A stretch of DNA of 11,733 nt, from NCBI GenBank assembly GCA_028285285.1, contig JANQPW010000506.1, forward strand, positions 1 to 11,733. Reading direction: 5' to 3'. Each line of letters opens with the position of its first letter. The first letter of the stretch is position 1. The position numbers and the translations under genes are program-made. The DNA comes from Silvanigrellales bacterium. GTDB taxonomy: Bacteria > Bdellovibrionota_B > Oligoflexia > Silvanigrellales > Silvanigrellaceae. Of the stretch, positions 1-5,976 are shown in pieces. The notes under the pieces are model-generated. The model saw nothing but the letters and a program-made list of their open reading frames with translations. It was not told where the DNA came from and searched no databases.

Positions 1-511
1 TCAATGCGACAAAAAATGACATAACATTCTTGTATCCTTTACCGTAGTCCACAACCGTGAGCTTCTGACTGGGAGAGCTGGTGATGGTGACCCTCACGCG
101 ATCACTGCCTTCTTTTGTGAGAGACACCTCCAACTTTTCTCCGAAGCTCTCCCAGGTCATGGGCATGGTCGCCATAATGGAGCCGCCTGCTCTGTCAGAC
201 GTTTTCACTTTTGCCTTGATTTGCATCAACGCCTGAACACACCTCTCGAAAACCGAGCCGTAAGACCCTTCAACAGTTTGTGTTCTCGTCTGTCGGGGTT
301 CAACCGGGCCACCCTCTGCTGTCGACATTCCTCTGGTTTTTAGCTTGTGGAGAGAGCCCAAAACCAGTGCCATAAAGACTCCAAAAATGATCCCCTGTGT
401 GAGACCCGAATGCAATCCAGCTTGCACTCCGCTTTCTATTCCCTCAAAGACACCGATGATGAGCCCAAAAGGAATTCCGACAGCCAGAAAGAGTTTCACA
501 CACAACTTCAA
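1..511 (-). CDS. Membrane-anchored protein of unknown function, C-terminus off the left edge
   Basis: An open minus-strand frame runs off the left edge with no stop. I place the start at a TTG (511-509) because AGGAAAGGA lies about 8 bases upstream and an in-frame TGA (538-536) rules out a much longer protein. Roughly 170 codons are visible. After a short basic N-terminus (LKLCVKLFLA) comes a hydrophobic, Gly-rich segment with glycine about every fourth residue (GIPFGLIIGVFEGIESGVQ, then GLTQGIIFGVFMALVLG). This looks like a helical hairpin or two membrane helices. A soluble, probably cytoplasmic part follows, with stretches such as SIMATMPMTWESFGEKLEV, VRVTITSSPSQ and VVDYGKGYKNV. The pattern of a beta-rich domain ending in SS...DYGKxxxNV suggests a small alpha+beta domain, but I cannot name a family. 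The coding call rests on the hydrophobic pattern, the ribosome site and the long open frame. Confidence 0.65.
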   Translation of the reverse strand, partial: MKLCVKLFLAVGIPFGLIIGVFEGIESGVQAGLHSGLTQGIIFGVFMALVLGSLHKLKTRGMSTAEGGPVEPRQTRTQTVEGSYGSVFERCVQALMQIKAKVKTSDRAGGSIMATMPMTWESFGEKLEVSLTKEGSDRVRVTITSSPSQKLTVVDYGKGYKNVMSFFVAL

Positions 512-611
512 TTGCTGGTTCCTTTCCTGCCGGAGTCAAGCTCGTCTGAACCTTGAGTTGATTGTTTGCGAGATCACAATCTTAACACGCGGAGCGCTGT
601 TAGCAGGAGCT

Positions 612-1190
612 TCAGCTCGGAGAAGTGGCTTTGCGTTGATCACTCAACCAACTCAGCACTTGTGCAGCGGACTCACTGGGTGGAAACACGGGGTAGAACA
701 GGTGCGCAACCAACCCCTTTTCGACACACAGCACCATTCGTTTCAAGAGCCTGCGATTGTTGAACTCGAAGGAAGGAAGTTTGAGCGCATCAGTAAAGTC
801 ATAGTCGCTGTCTGACAAGATCGAAAAGGGGATGTGGTTCCGCCTGGAGAACTCTTCTTGGACATCCACTGGCTGAACGCTCAAACCATAGACCTTCACA
901 CCGAGATCCGTGAACTGAGAATATGTGTCTCGAAAAGAACACGACTGAGGCGTGCACCCGCGCGCTCCCGGAATGCTATTCCATTCAGCCTCGTTTGGTG
1001 CTGGCTCCAGGGGGCTTCCTGCAGCCGGGTAAATGAACAAAACAGCCCGGTCGCCAAGTGCCGTCATCAACTGTGGTCCGTTCGTGCCTTCAAGCTCAAC
1101 ATCTGGCATCTCGACTCCAAGGAGATGCCTCGCTTCTCCATCATCTGTGGGTTCGGGGAGGTCATTGGGAAGTGTTGTGAGATCTCTCAT
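612..1190 (-). CDS. Peroxiredoxin-like (AhpC/TSA, redoxin) protein
   Basis: A 192-residue cytoplasmic thiol peroxidase candidate that would reduce peroxides through a cysteine. The thioredoxin-like fold is visible as VLFIYP (50-55), then GARGCTPQSCSFRD (75-88), then LGVKVYGLSVQ. C79 is the expected peroxidatic cysteine and C84 the resolving one, spaced as in PrxQ/BCP proteins. Two features differ from classical PrxQ. A loop of about 20 residues separates YP from GCT, and the Thr three residues before the peroxidatic Cys is Ala (A76). The IPGARGCTPQSC arrangement resembles a recognised redoxin subfamily, so the protein is probably intact. GGAG lies 8 bases before the ATG. It starts 22 bases after the MerR-type gene ends, so the two are probably co-transcribed and this gene is a likely member of that regulator's redox response. 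No T-rich terminator is visible downstream. Confidence 0.88.
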   Translation of the reverse strand: MRDLTTLPNDLPEPTDDGEARHLLGVEMPDVELEGTNGPQLMTALGDRAVLFIYPAAGSPLEPAPNEAEWNSIPGARGCTPQSCSFRDTYSQFTDLGVKVYGLSVQPVDVQEEFSRRNHIPFSILSDSDYDFTDALKLPSFEFNNRRLLKRMVLCVEKGLVAHLFYPVFPPSESAAQVLSWLSDQRKATSPS

Positions 1191-1212
1191 ACGAATTTCT
1201 CCGCTTACAAAC

Positions 1213-1587
1213 TTAGCGATTTCTCAGGAATCGGCAGTTTTTCAGGTCAACACACCCACACTCCAGGGCCTCACGAATGAGCTTTTGCATCTCCTTTGCA
1301 TCTTCGGCGATATTTTTGAGTTCCTGAAGTTTCTGACCAGCCATGAGCTGCCACTTTTTGGTGTCTTTAACCGACGGATCAAAACCTCTGAGTAAGGTTT
1401 GCAGTTCTTTGATCGAAAAACCCATCCTTTTCGCCACCTGAATGACCTTCAAATGGGTGAGGATGTCTTCGGAGTATTGACGTTGTCCAGATGTTCTGGA
1501 CACCTTGGGAATCAAACCAGTGCTTTCATAGTAGCGGATGGCCGACGCTTTGACTCCCACCCTCTTGGCGACTTCTCCAATCTGCAT
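1213..1587 (-). CDS. MerR-family transcriptional regulator, SoxR-like cysteine cluster with three cysteines
   Basis: A 124-residue regulator starting at the ATG at 1587-1585, preceded by AAGG. Longer in-frame extensions would run through the operator and lack family sequence. The N-terminus is a typical MerR winged-helix reader (MQIGEVAKRVGVKASAIRYY, then GLIPKVSRTSGQRQYSED). A dimerising helix follows (WQLMAGQKLQELKNIAEDAK) and then a C-terminal metal or redox site, ALECGCVDLKNC. SoxR binds a [2Fe-2S] cluster with C-x2-C-x-C-x5-C. Here the last three cysteines are present at that spacing and the first is replaced by Ala. It may bind a metal ion, an altered cluster, or respond by thiol chemistry. 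The divergent intergenic dyad matches the SoxR half-site core, so it probably controls both its own operon with the peroxiredoxin and the plus-strand membrane gene. Confidence 0.9.
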   Translation of the reverse strand: MQIGEVAKRVGVKASAIRYYESTGLIPKVSRTSGQRQYSEDILTHLKVIQVAKRMGFSIKELQTLLRGFDPSVKDTKKWQLMAGQKLQELKNIAEDAKEMQKLIREALECGCVDLKNCRFLRNR

Positions 1588-1595
1588 AGAGAACC

Positions 1596-1626
1596 TTGAC
1601 TTAAAGTTAACTTTAACTTGTAGGCT
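1596..1626 (+). promoter_or_regulatory. SoxR/MerR-type promoter with 19-bp spacer and GTTAAC-centred dyad
   Basis: The -35 box TTGACT (1596-1601) and -10-like TAGGCT (1621-1626) are separated by 19 bp, the overlong spacing that MerR-family activators correct by untwisting DNA. The first 14 spacer bases are a perfect palindrome, TAAAGTTAACTTTA (1602-1615). It extends to 20 bp (1600-1619 region) with a single mismatched pair. The core AAGTTAACTT and its placement at the -35 end of the spacer match the E. coli soxS SoxR box as I know it. The promoter points at the small membrane protein starting at 1670, and its dyad also sits just upstream of the merR start on the other strand, giving likely autoregulation. 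Confidence 0.78.
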
Positions 1627-1669
1627 GGATCTTAGCTGGGAATGATCCCGGTGTAAACGAGGACTCAAT

Positions 1670-1891
1670 ATGGAACAAATACCATTCTCTCGGTTGCCTT
1701 TCTCAGTCAAGCTTGCCGTCGGGTTCAGCTTTTTCTTTGTCTGGAATCTCTTTGAGATCCATGTCATCAACAAGTGGCTTCACCACTATCTACCACTCTA
1801 TAGGGTCGGTGATCCCTGTGTGTGGGATATGGTTGTTGCCCTCCTCATTGCGACTGCGCTACAAAGAATGAATAAGAACACCCAGGTCTGA
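1670..1891 (+). CDS. Small two-helix membrane protein under MerR-type control
   Basis: A 73-residue protein with GAGG seven bases before its ATG. Two hydrophobic stretches are visible: LAVGFSFFFVWNLFEIHVI near residues 15-33 and VWDMVVALLIATAL near 51-64. An aromatic linker with a conserved-looking RVGDPCVWD joins them. This suggests an integral inner-membrane protein with two helices and short tails. I do not recognise a family. Its start lies 43 bases downstream of the -10 of the 19-bp-spacer promoter, so it is the best candidate for the direct activated target of the divergently encoded MerR regulator. Small membrane proteins controlled by redox or toxic-compound MerR regulators are often exporters or enzyme partners, but two helices are too few for a standalone transporter unless it oligomerises. 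Function unassigned. Confidence 0.72.
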   Translation: MEQIPFSRLPFSVKLAVGFSFFFVWNLFEIHVINKWLHHYLPLYRVGDPCVWDMVVALLIATALQRMNKNTQV

Positions 1892-2069
1892 AGAAAAATA
1901 AACCCGCGCGCATTTCGGAGAAACAAAACAAGCGACAACCGTTCTTCATGAGACTGGCTCCTTCTCACAGTCCAAGATTCCCACTCCAGTCCAGATGTGA
2001 TAAGAAAACATAGACATCTCACCATGGGAGCCAAAAGATCGATTCTGCAGGGTGGAGGGAGACAGACTC

Positions 2070-2603
2070 ATGGGAAACAAAGTCTTCATCGCGACAAGTT
2101 TAGATGGGTTCATTGCCGACAAGAATGGAAACATTGATTGGCTCCATGAAAATCCGAGCCCTTCAGGAAACGATGGAGGCTATTCTGATTTTATCCAGAC
2201 CGTTGACGCTTTGATCATGGGCCGCGGAACCTACGAAACGGTTCTAGGATTTGATTGTGAATGGCCATATTCGAAGAAAGTCTTTGTTCTCAGCAATAGC
2301 CTCAAAGAGGTAGATCCATCATTAAAAGGCAAGGCTGAAGTCATCACCGGCAACCTCAGGCAAATCGTCAAAGACTTGAACGATCAAGGCTACCGCAACC
2401 TGTATATCGATGGAGGCAAAACAATTCAGAGCTTTCTGAGAGAAGGTCTCATCGACGAGCTGATCATCACTCAGGTGCCTATCCTACTCGGAAATGGCAT
2501 TCCTCTTTTTGGCGAGCTCTCGGATAGAGTGAGACTTAAACACTTAGACACCAAGGCTTTTGACAATGGTTTGGTCCAGAGCCACTACACAGTTAAGATG
2601 TAA
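2070..2603 (+). CDS. Dihydrofolate reductase / RibD C-terminal domain family protein
   Basis: A 177-residue cytoplasmic oxidoreductase-like protein of the DHFR/RibD_C fold, close in size and motif order to the Bacillus YyaP/YwjB type rather than to FolA. The N-terminal strand and loop VFIATSLDGFIADKNGNIDWL is the family hallmark. ALIMGRGTYETV and the C-terminal YIDGGKTIQSFLREGLIDEL with QVPILLGNGIPLF supply the nucleotide-binding Gly motif and the closing strands. NADPH is the expected cofactor; the substrate is unknown and folate should not be assumed. I chose the ATG at 2070, 9 bases after GGAGGGA, over an in-frame GTG at 2052 that overlaps this ribosome site. It stands alone on the plus strand and converges with the amidoligase-like gene. 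Confidence 0.88.
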   Translation: MGNKVFIATSLDGFIADKNGNIDWLHENPSPSGNDGGYSDFIQTVDALIMGRGTYETVLGFDCEWPYSKKVFVLSNSLKEVDPSLKGKAEVITGNLRQIVKDLNDQGYRNLYIDGGKTIQSFLREGLIDELIITQVPILLGNGIPLFGELSDRVRLKHLDTKAFDNGLVQSHYTVKM

Positions 2604-2647
2604 AAAATGGGATTTGATCTGACGTCACCTCACTCAAAGCAACAAAT

Positions 2648-3697
2648 TCAAGGCCCTTGAAAGAACTCAGCGGACATCTGCTCCGCTGCGCGGACCATGC
2701 TCAAGGAAAAATCAACGGCGTTTTGCAAGTTTTTCTTTTCATCTTTTTTCAGATAGGCGTCGAAAAGTCGAAACTCGACGGCCGGTCGATGCGTCTTCGT
2801 TGATCTGGGATCAATATCAGGCAGAAATATTTTTTCAAAGTTCATGTCTCGACCAACACCCTCACGAACGTCGAAGGCCCTCTCTGCAACAAGCATCTCG
2901 CGAAACTCGGCCGCGGTCGTGTTTTCAGGCACCGCTCTCAACCAATCTAAAAAATCCTCTTCCTCCGGACCAAAATAACCACCGCCCGCGGCAAGCTCTC
3001 CTCTCCTGTCCATATTTGGGCTGAAGAATGTCACGATTTCGTCCCGCATTTGAGACCAATGCACGATCAAAGGAACCATAAACCGGAGATCCGCTTGCTC
3101 GATCTCGATATTGACGTGGATGCCCGATCCCGGATACTGCCTCGTTTCCATAGCCTCTAAGCCAACAGCACCCATTTTTTCCGGCAAATCAAAATAAACT
3201 GAAATCCGCTCATAGGTCAGGGGCTGAGACCGAATTTCACACAAACCATCGGAGTCAAATCCATATTCCCACTCTCCAAGGTCTCTAGAGCTGCTACAGC
3301 GGTCCTCAGGAAAGCCTGAACTTTTTGGTATTTTTGGGAATTTCCAAAAATTCCTTTGTGCCTTTTCCTTGAAGTACGAATACATGTCCTTTCTGGACGC
3401 TTTCCGTTTCTTTGGCTCGAGAGGCTCAAGGAACTCAATTTCGATCCCAATGTTTCGATGGGATCCATCTGGCTTCGATTTCGCTTTTTCGAGATGATCG
3501 CGAATGACCGACAGCACGTCATTCTTCTTCGATTCTCTTGTTCGATAAAACTCTTCAAAGGTCTTTCCGGTTCTTTTTCCCTCTGAGTCTGAAAGAACCT
3601 TCATCTCTTTTTGCGTTGTCGAACCTCGACCCGATATCAGTTGGCAAGAAGTCTGGCTGAGTGCGACAAACCAAAAAGTCAAAACAAAAATCAGCAC
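2648..3697 (-). CDS. Exported amidoligase-like protein (COOH-NH2 ligase fold), putative lipoprotein
   Basis: A 349-residue protein starting at GTG (3697-3695), 9 bases after GAGGAGGTG. An ATG closer to that site (3704) is out of frame. The N-terminus is a hydrophobic signal (LIFVLTFWFVALSQTSC) with a lipobox-like TSC at C18. The mature part carries the motif series of the glutamine-synthetase-like amidoligase families: GIEIEF (84-89), EYGFDSDGLCEIRSQPL (144-160), GSGIHVNIEI (190-199) and AVEFRLFDA (306-314). In that superfamily these acidic and basic residues bind ATP-Mg and join a carboxylate to an amine. What is odd is the export signal, since the reaction needs ATP. Its upstream neighbour encodes a small secreted protein on the same strand. 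Assignment to the superfamily is a motif reading; the substrate is unknown and the fold may be reused without ligase activity. Confidence 0.72.
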   Translation of the reverse strand: MLIFVLTFWFVALSQTSCQLISGRGSTTQKEMKVLSDSEGKRTGKTFEEFYRTRESKKNDVLSVIRDHLEKAKSKPDGSHRNIGIEIEFLEPLEPKKRKASRKDMYSYFKEKAQRNFWKFPKIPKSSGFPEDRCSSSRDLGEWEYGFDSDGLCEIRSQPLTYERISVYFDLPEKMGAVGLEAMETRQYPGSGIHVNIEIEQADLRFMVPLIVHWSQMRDEIVTFFSPNMDRRGELAAGGGYFGPEEEDFLDWLRAVPENTTAAEFREMLVAERAFDVREGVGRDMNFEKIFLPDIDPRSTKTHRPAVEFRLFDAYLKKDEKKNLQNAVDFSLSMVRAAEQMSAEFFQGP

Positions 3698-3728
3698 TGT
3701 TCATCACCTCCTCACGGTCACAAAGCGA

Positions 3729-3765
3729 CTCAGTCCGCATTATGAGATGGACTGAGGTGAGTATA
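3729..3765 (-). promoter_or_regulatory. Extended -10 promoter and leader hairpin upstream of the amidoligase-like gene
   Basis: On the minus strand TATACT (3765-3760) is preceded by TG one base away, an extended -10, with no good -35 at normal spacing. Transcription would begin near 3753. Within and just after that point lies an 8-bp inverted repeat, GGACTGAG/CTCAGTCC (3749-3756 and 3729-3736), with a 12-base loop. The leader RNA would therefore begin in or beside a stem, which may protect the 5' end. There is no T-run, so it is not an intrinsic terminator for the upstream gene. Confidence 0.35.
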
Positions 3766-3793
3766 GCAGACTTGGGGAGGGCGCCATTTATCT

Positions 3794-4219
3794 TCAACTC
3801 TCACGAGGTTCACAAACCAAGCTATAGGAAACATCCAAGTAAGAGACTTCGATTCGAGACACATCACCGCGTTCGAGGTCTGTAAATGCGAGCGCTCTCG
3901 AGGTCTCTCCTCGCGGATGCAGAGTCAACTGCCTGTATACTTGGCTGCGGAAGCGGCTAACCAAAACACGTCCGTCTACAGCCAGCCCAGAAACGATGGG
4001 AAACTGTAGCGTGAGATAGGTCGCATGACCATCGATATCTCCATCGTTGTAAACCAGATTTCCGGAGAGGCTCAACTCTTCTTCCTCTCCAGGAAAAGCG
4101 GTCAACTCACAGTGATAGATCTCCAACTCCTCACTGCTCGACACAGCTTGGGCGTGTCCCACGGAAGACGAGAAAAACAGTCCAAGGAACAAAACTCGCA
4201 AAAATCGTCGCACCATCAT
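3794..4219 (-). CDS. Small secreted protein of unknown function
   Basis: A 141-residue protein with a Sec signal peptide: a basic start (MMVRRFLR), a hydrophobic core (VLFLGLFFSSSV) and a likely AQA cleavage site after residue 25. The mature part is about 116 residues and mostly alternating polar/hydrophobic, as in a beta sandwich. It has just two cysteines (C37 and C136), placed to join the first and last strands by a disulfide in the periplasm. Two ATG codons are adjacent; AAGGA lies 6 bases before the first. It precedes the amidoligase-like gene by 96 bases on the same strand. I do not recognise a family. Secretion, the disulfide and the small size are what the sequence shows; a partnership with the downstream exported protein is conjecture. 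Confidence 0.75.
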   Translation of the reverse strand: MMVRRFLRVLFLGLFFSSSVGHAQAVSSSEELEIYHCELTAFPGEEEELSLSGNLVYNDGDIDGHATYLTLQFPIVSGLAVDGRVLVSRFRSQVYRQLTLHPRGETSRALAFTDLERGDVSRIEVSYLDVSYSLVCEPRES

Positions 4220-4242
4220 CAGGGTTCCTTCTTATTCGTTGG

Positions 4243-4257
4243 GCTGGACACTCCAGC
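4243..4257. repeat. Short perfect hairpin in the leader of the secreted-protein gene
   Basis: GCTGGA and TCCAGC (4243-4248, 4252-4257) form a 6-bp stem with a 3-base loop, about 24 bases upstream of the start codon at 4219. There is no T-tract. It could be a leader structure or simply chance. Confidence 0.25.
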
Positions 4258-4297
4258 AGTTCAGAACAGCCGCGAACGTAGCATCTGGACTCGAAAA

Positions 4298-4411
4298 CTA
4301 TTCATTCATTAAGAAAGGGCAGATATTGGCCACTTTTTCTGGAGCAAGGGCCCCGTATTCGGCACCTGCAAAGTCGCCGAGAGTCAGATCAACCTTGGAT
4401 GGCTCAGTCTT
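4298..4411 (-). other. Open 37-codon segment after the hydrolase gene, possible coding remnant
   Basis: Between the hydrolase stop and the next gene, a second minus frame stays open for 37 codons before TAG (4300-4298). It overlaps the last codons of the hydrolase. The translation contains VDLTLGDFAGAEYGALAPEK and ends CPFLMNE, more protein-like than typical spacer, but it has no start codon or ribosome site of its own. It could be a remnant of a lost gene or a chance open frame. A frameshifted hydrolase tail is less likely, because the hydrolase already ends with the usual final helix. Confidence 0.2.
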
Positions 4412-5405
4412 TCAAAAGGCGAGATCTGAGAATCTGCATGAACCTGTCTTTTGCCTTGGTTTCAAACCAGGGTGTGTGGCCACAATTCTCGATCAAATCA
4501 AACGAAAAGTTCACACCTGCGTCTGTCAGTGAGCCAACCGTGTTGTTGATGGGAATGGGATCGTAGTCACCATGAATGATGTTCACCTCTGCCGTGATAG
4601 CAGCAACCTGAGTTTTGAGGGTCACAATGCCCCCGCTCCCAGCGGTTTCGGTACCTTCCACATAACGCAACAGATCATCGTAGGTTGCATTGAAGTTGTC
4701 AGGGTTGATCTCGCGGTACTGAACAGAGTCACCGATGGGCTCAGACGCGTAGTATGCATTGAAATCAGAAATCTCCGACCATTCCAGAAAGGCACCCGAA
4801 CGTTCAGATAAGGGACGGCTTCGATCTTCCCAGATGCTGGTCAACTCTGAAAATCGCGTTTTTGTTTCTGGTGTTGCTTTTTTCTCAAACCTTTTTCCGA
4901 TGGTTTTTTCAAAGGTGTCATAGTCTTCACTAATAAGGGGTGGAGTTCCCGACAGAACCAGCTGAGAGACCTTTTGTGGGTGTTGGCTAGCATAGGCAAG
5001 TCCCAAGAATGCACCCCATGAGTTCCCTAAGAGAATCACCTTTCTCCCCAGCTGGTTCACAAGCTGGTCGAGATCGCTCACATGCCCTTCAATCGTCATG
5101 GGCTCGGCGCAGTCAAAGCCTGAGGCTCGCTGAGCATAGGTCACAATTTGAAACTGGTTGGAAAGCTCGTTAGCGAGAGGTTTCATATATCCAGCAACTC
5201 CAGGGCCGCCATGAAGCATAACCATGATCGGACCTTGGGACCCATAGACTTCAATGTCCGAAATGCATCCATTTTCCAATGCTTGAAGCTGAGCCAACTC
5301 AAGTTTGAAAGACTGAGGCCGGATGGCATCCCAGTCAGACGCCACCTTGCAACCAGAAGACATCAGAGCAATGATTGAAGCAATAGAAATGATTTGGGAG
5401 AACAT
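4404..5405 (-). CDS. Alpha/beta hydrolase lipoprotein, proline iminopeptidase-like
   Basis: A 333-residue serine hydrolase, with GGAG 5 bases before its ATG. A short hydrophobic leader ends in MSSGC, suggesting lipid attachment at C19 and an outer-membrane or periplasmic location. The catalytic machinery is complete: oxyanion motif HGGPG (65-69), nucleophile elbow GNSWGA with S129, acid D282 in HGDYD, and base H310 in CGHTPW. HGGPG plus the elbow is typical of the S33 prolyl-aminopeptidase group. A cap domain of about 100 residues (roughly 160-260) separates the nucleophile from the acid. The family's usual DQRGxG is changed to AQRASG (91-96), so the substrate may not be a simple N-terminal proline peptide. 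It has its own promoter and is the first intact gene of the minus-strand run of exported proteins. Confidence 0.87.
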   Translation of the reverse strand: MFSQIISIASIIALMSSGCKVASDWDAIRPQSFKLELAQLQALENGCISDIEVYGSQGPIMVMLHGGPGVAGYMKPLANELSNQFQIVTYAQRASGFDCAEPMTIEGHVSDLDQLVNQLGRKVILLGNSWGAFLGLAYASQHPQKVSQLVLSGTPPLISEDYDTFEKTIGKRFEKKATPETKTRFSELTSIWEDRSRPLSERSGAFLEWSEISDFNAYYASEPIGDSVQYREINPDNFNATYDDLLRYVEGTETAGSGGIVTLKTQVAAITAEVNIIHGDYDPIPINNTVGSLTDAGVNFSFDLIENCGHTPWFETKAKDRFMQILRSRLLKD

Positions 5406-5442
5406 GACCGCTCCGTTTACTGACAGGTCGTTTGAAAACAGT

Positions 5443-5471
5443 CCTATACTGCGAACGCACCAGCCTGTAAA
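5443..5471 (-). promoter_or_regulatory. Sigma-70-type promoter for the hydrolase lipoprotein gene
   Basis: On the minus strand TTTACA (5471-5466) and TATAGG (5448-5443) are separated by exactly 17 bases. Transcription would start near 5436, giving a leader of about 30 bases before the hydrolase ATG. It lies between the HAD remnant's stop and the hydrolase start, so the hydrolase need not depend on upstream transcription. Confidence 0.55.
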
Positions 5472-5496
5472 TAAGAACGGTTTCTCGCTCCAAGCT

Positions 5497-5937
5497 TCAG
5501 ACTTCCAGCCATCGATAGAATTTCTTGTCTGCTAGCCCGAGCATCGCATTGTCTTCCGAGGTGTCACCATAAGCAAACACTGACTCATAGTCATCCAAGT
5601 TGTATTTCCGCGATATTCTTTCAGCTTTTTCCGAACCTGAGCAATCATTACCCTGGTGACGACCAGTGCAGATCCCATCTGCCACTTCCAGCTTCGAACA
5701 GATCAGCTCAAGACCGTGCGCTCGACACCACGGCTTAAGGTACACATCAAGCGATGCGGAAACGACAACGATCCGATCTCCATTGTTTTTGTGCCAGTCG
5801 ATTCGGTCTCGGGCGCGCGGTCGCACCTGTGCAGGAAGAAGCGTTTCGAAGTACTCTTGGCCCGCTTCACGAATGAGACATTCACTTCCGGTTGCTTGTT
5901 CTTGGGGAAATTCGCACAACCTTTCCAGCACGGTCAA
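5497..5937 (-). pseudogene. HAD-superfamily phosphatase (SerB-like, IB type) remnant lacking the N-terminal catalytic motif
   Basis: The visible 146 residues match the C-terminal two thirds of HAD subfamily IB phosphatases. They carry motif II (GDRIVVVSAS, S60), motif III (GSEK, K104) and motif IV (YGDTSEDN, D125/D129), with WHKNNGDRI and LEVADGICTGR in the usual order and an apparently complete C-terminus. Missing is the N-terminal DxDGT motif, which supplies the nucleophilic Asp, and the first part of the cap. An in-frame TAA (5946-5944) stops any extension, the other frames upstream contain no DxDGT, and the only starts are TTG or GTG codons without a ribosome site. The divergent methyltransferase begins at 5977, so the break lies at the gene boundary. 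Without the Asp it should not act as a phosphatase. A pseudogene is likeliest; a repurposed fragment is possible. Confidence 0.75.
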
Positions 5938-5976
5938 TTGTTTTTACAAAGCGGCTCGCAGACATGAGGAAGAAAG

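Noticed and set aside
577..601. Hairpin after the peroxiredoxin gene (AACAGCG/CGC-TGTT) as an intrinsic terminator
   Set aside because: The stem has a bulge and no T-run follows on the minus strand.
345..1395. Long plus-strand open frames across the left part of the window
   Set aside because: They run antisense to the membrane protein, peroxiredoxin and MerR genes, lack ribosome sites and have compositions expected of antisense frames.
2620..2627. TGACGTCA palindrome between two convergent genes as a terminator or operator
   Set aside because: Eight bases without loop or T-tract is within chance expectation.
3555..3797. Minus-strand frame whose ATG (3704) is close to the strong ribosome site
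   Set aside because: It is out of frame with the signal peptide and amidoligase motifs, and its ATG is too close to GGAGG; the GTG at 3697 has better spacing and an informative protein.
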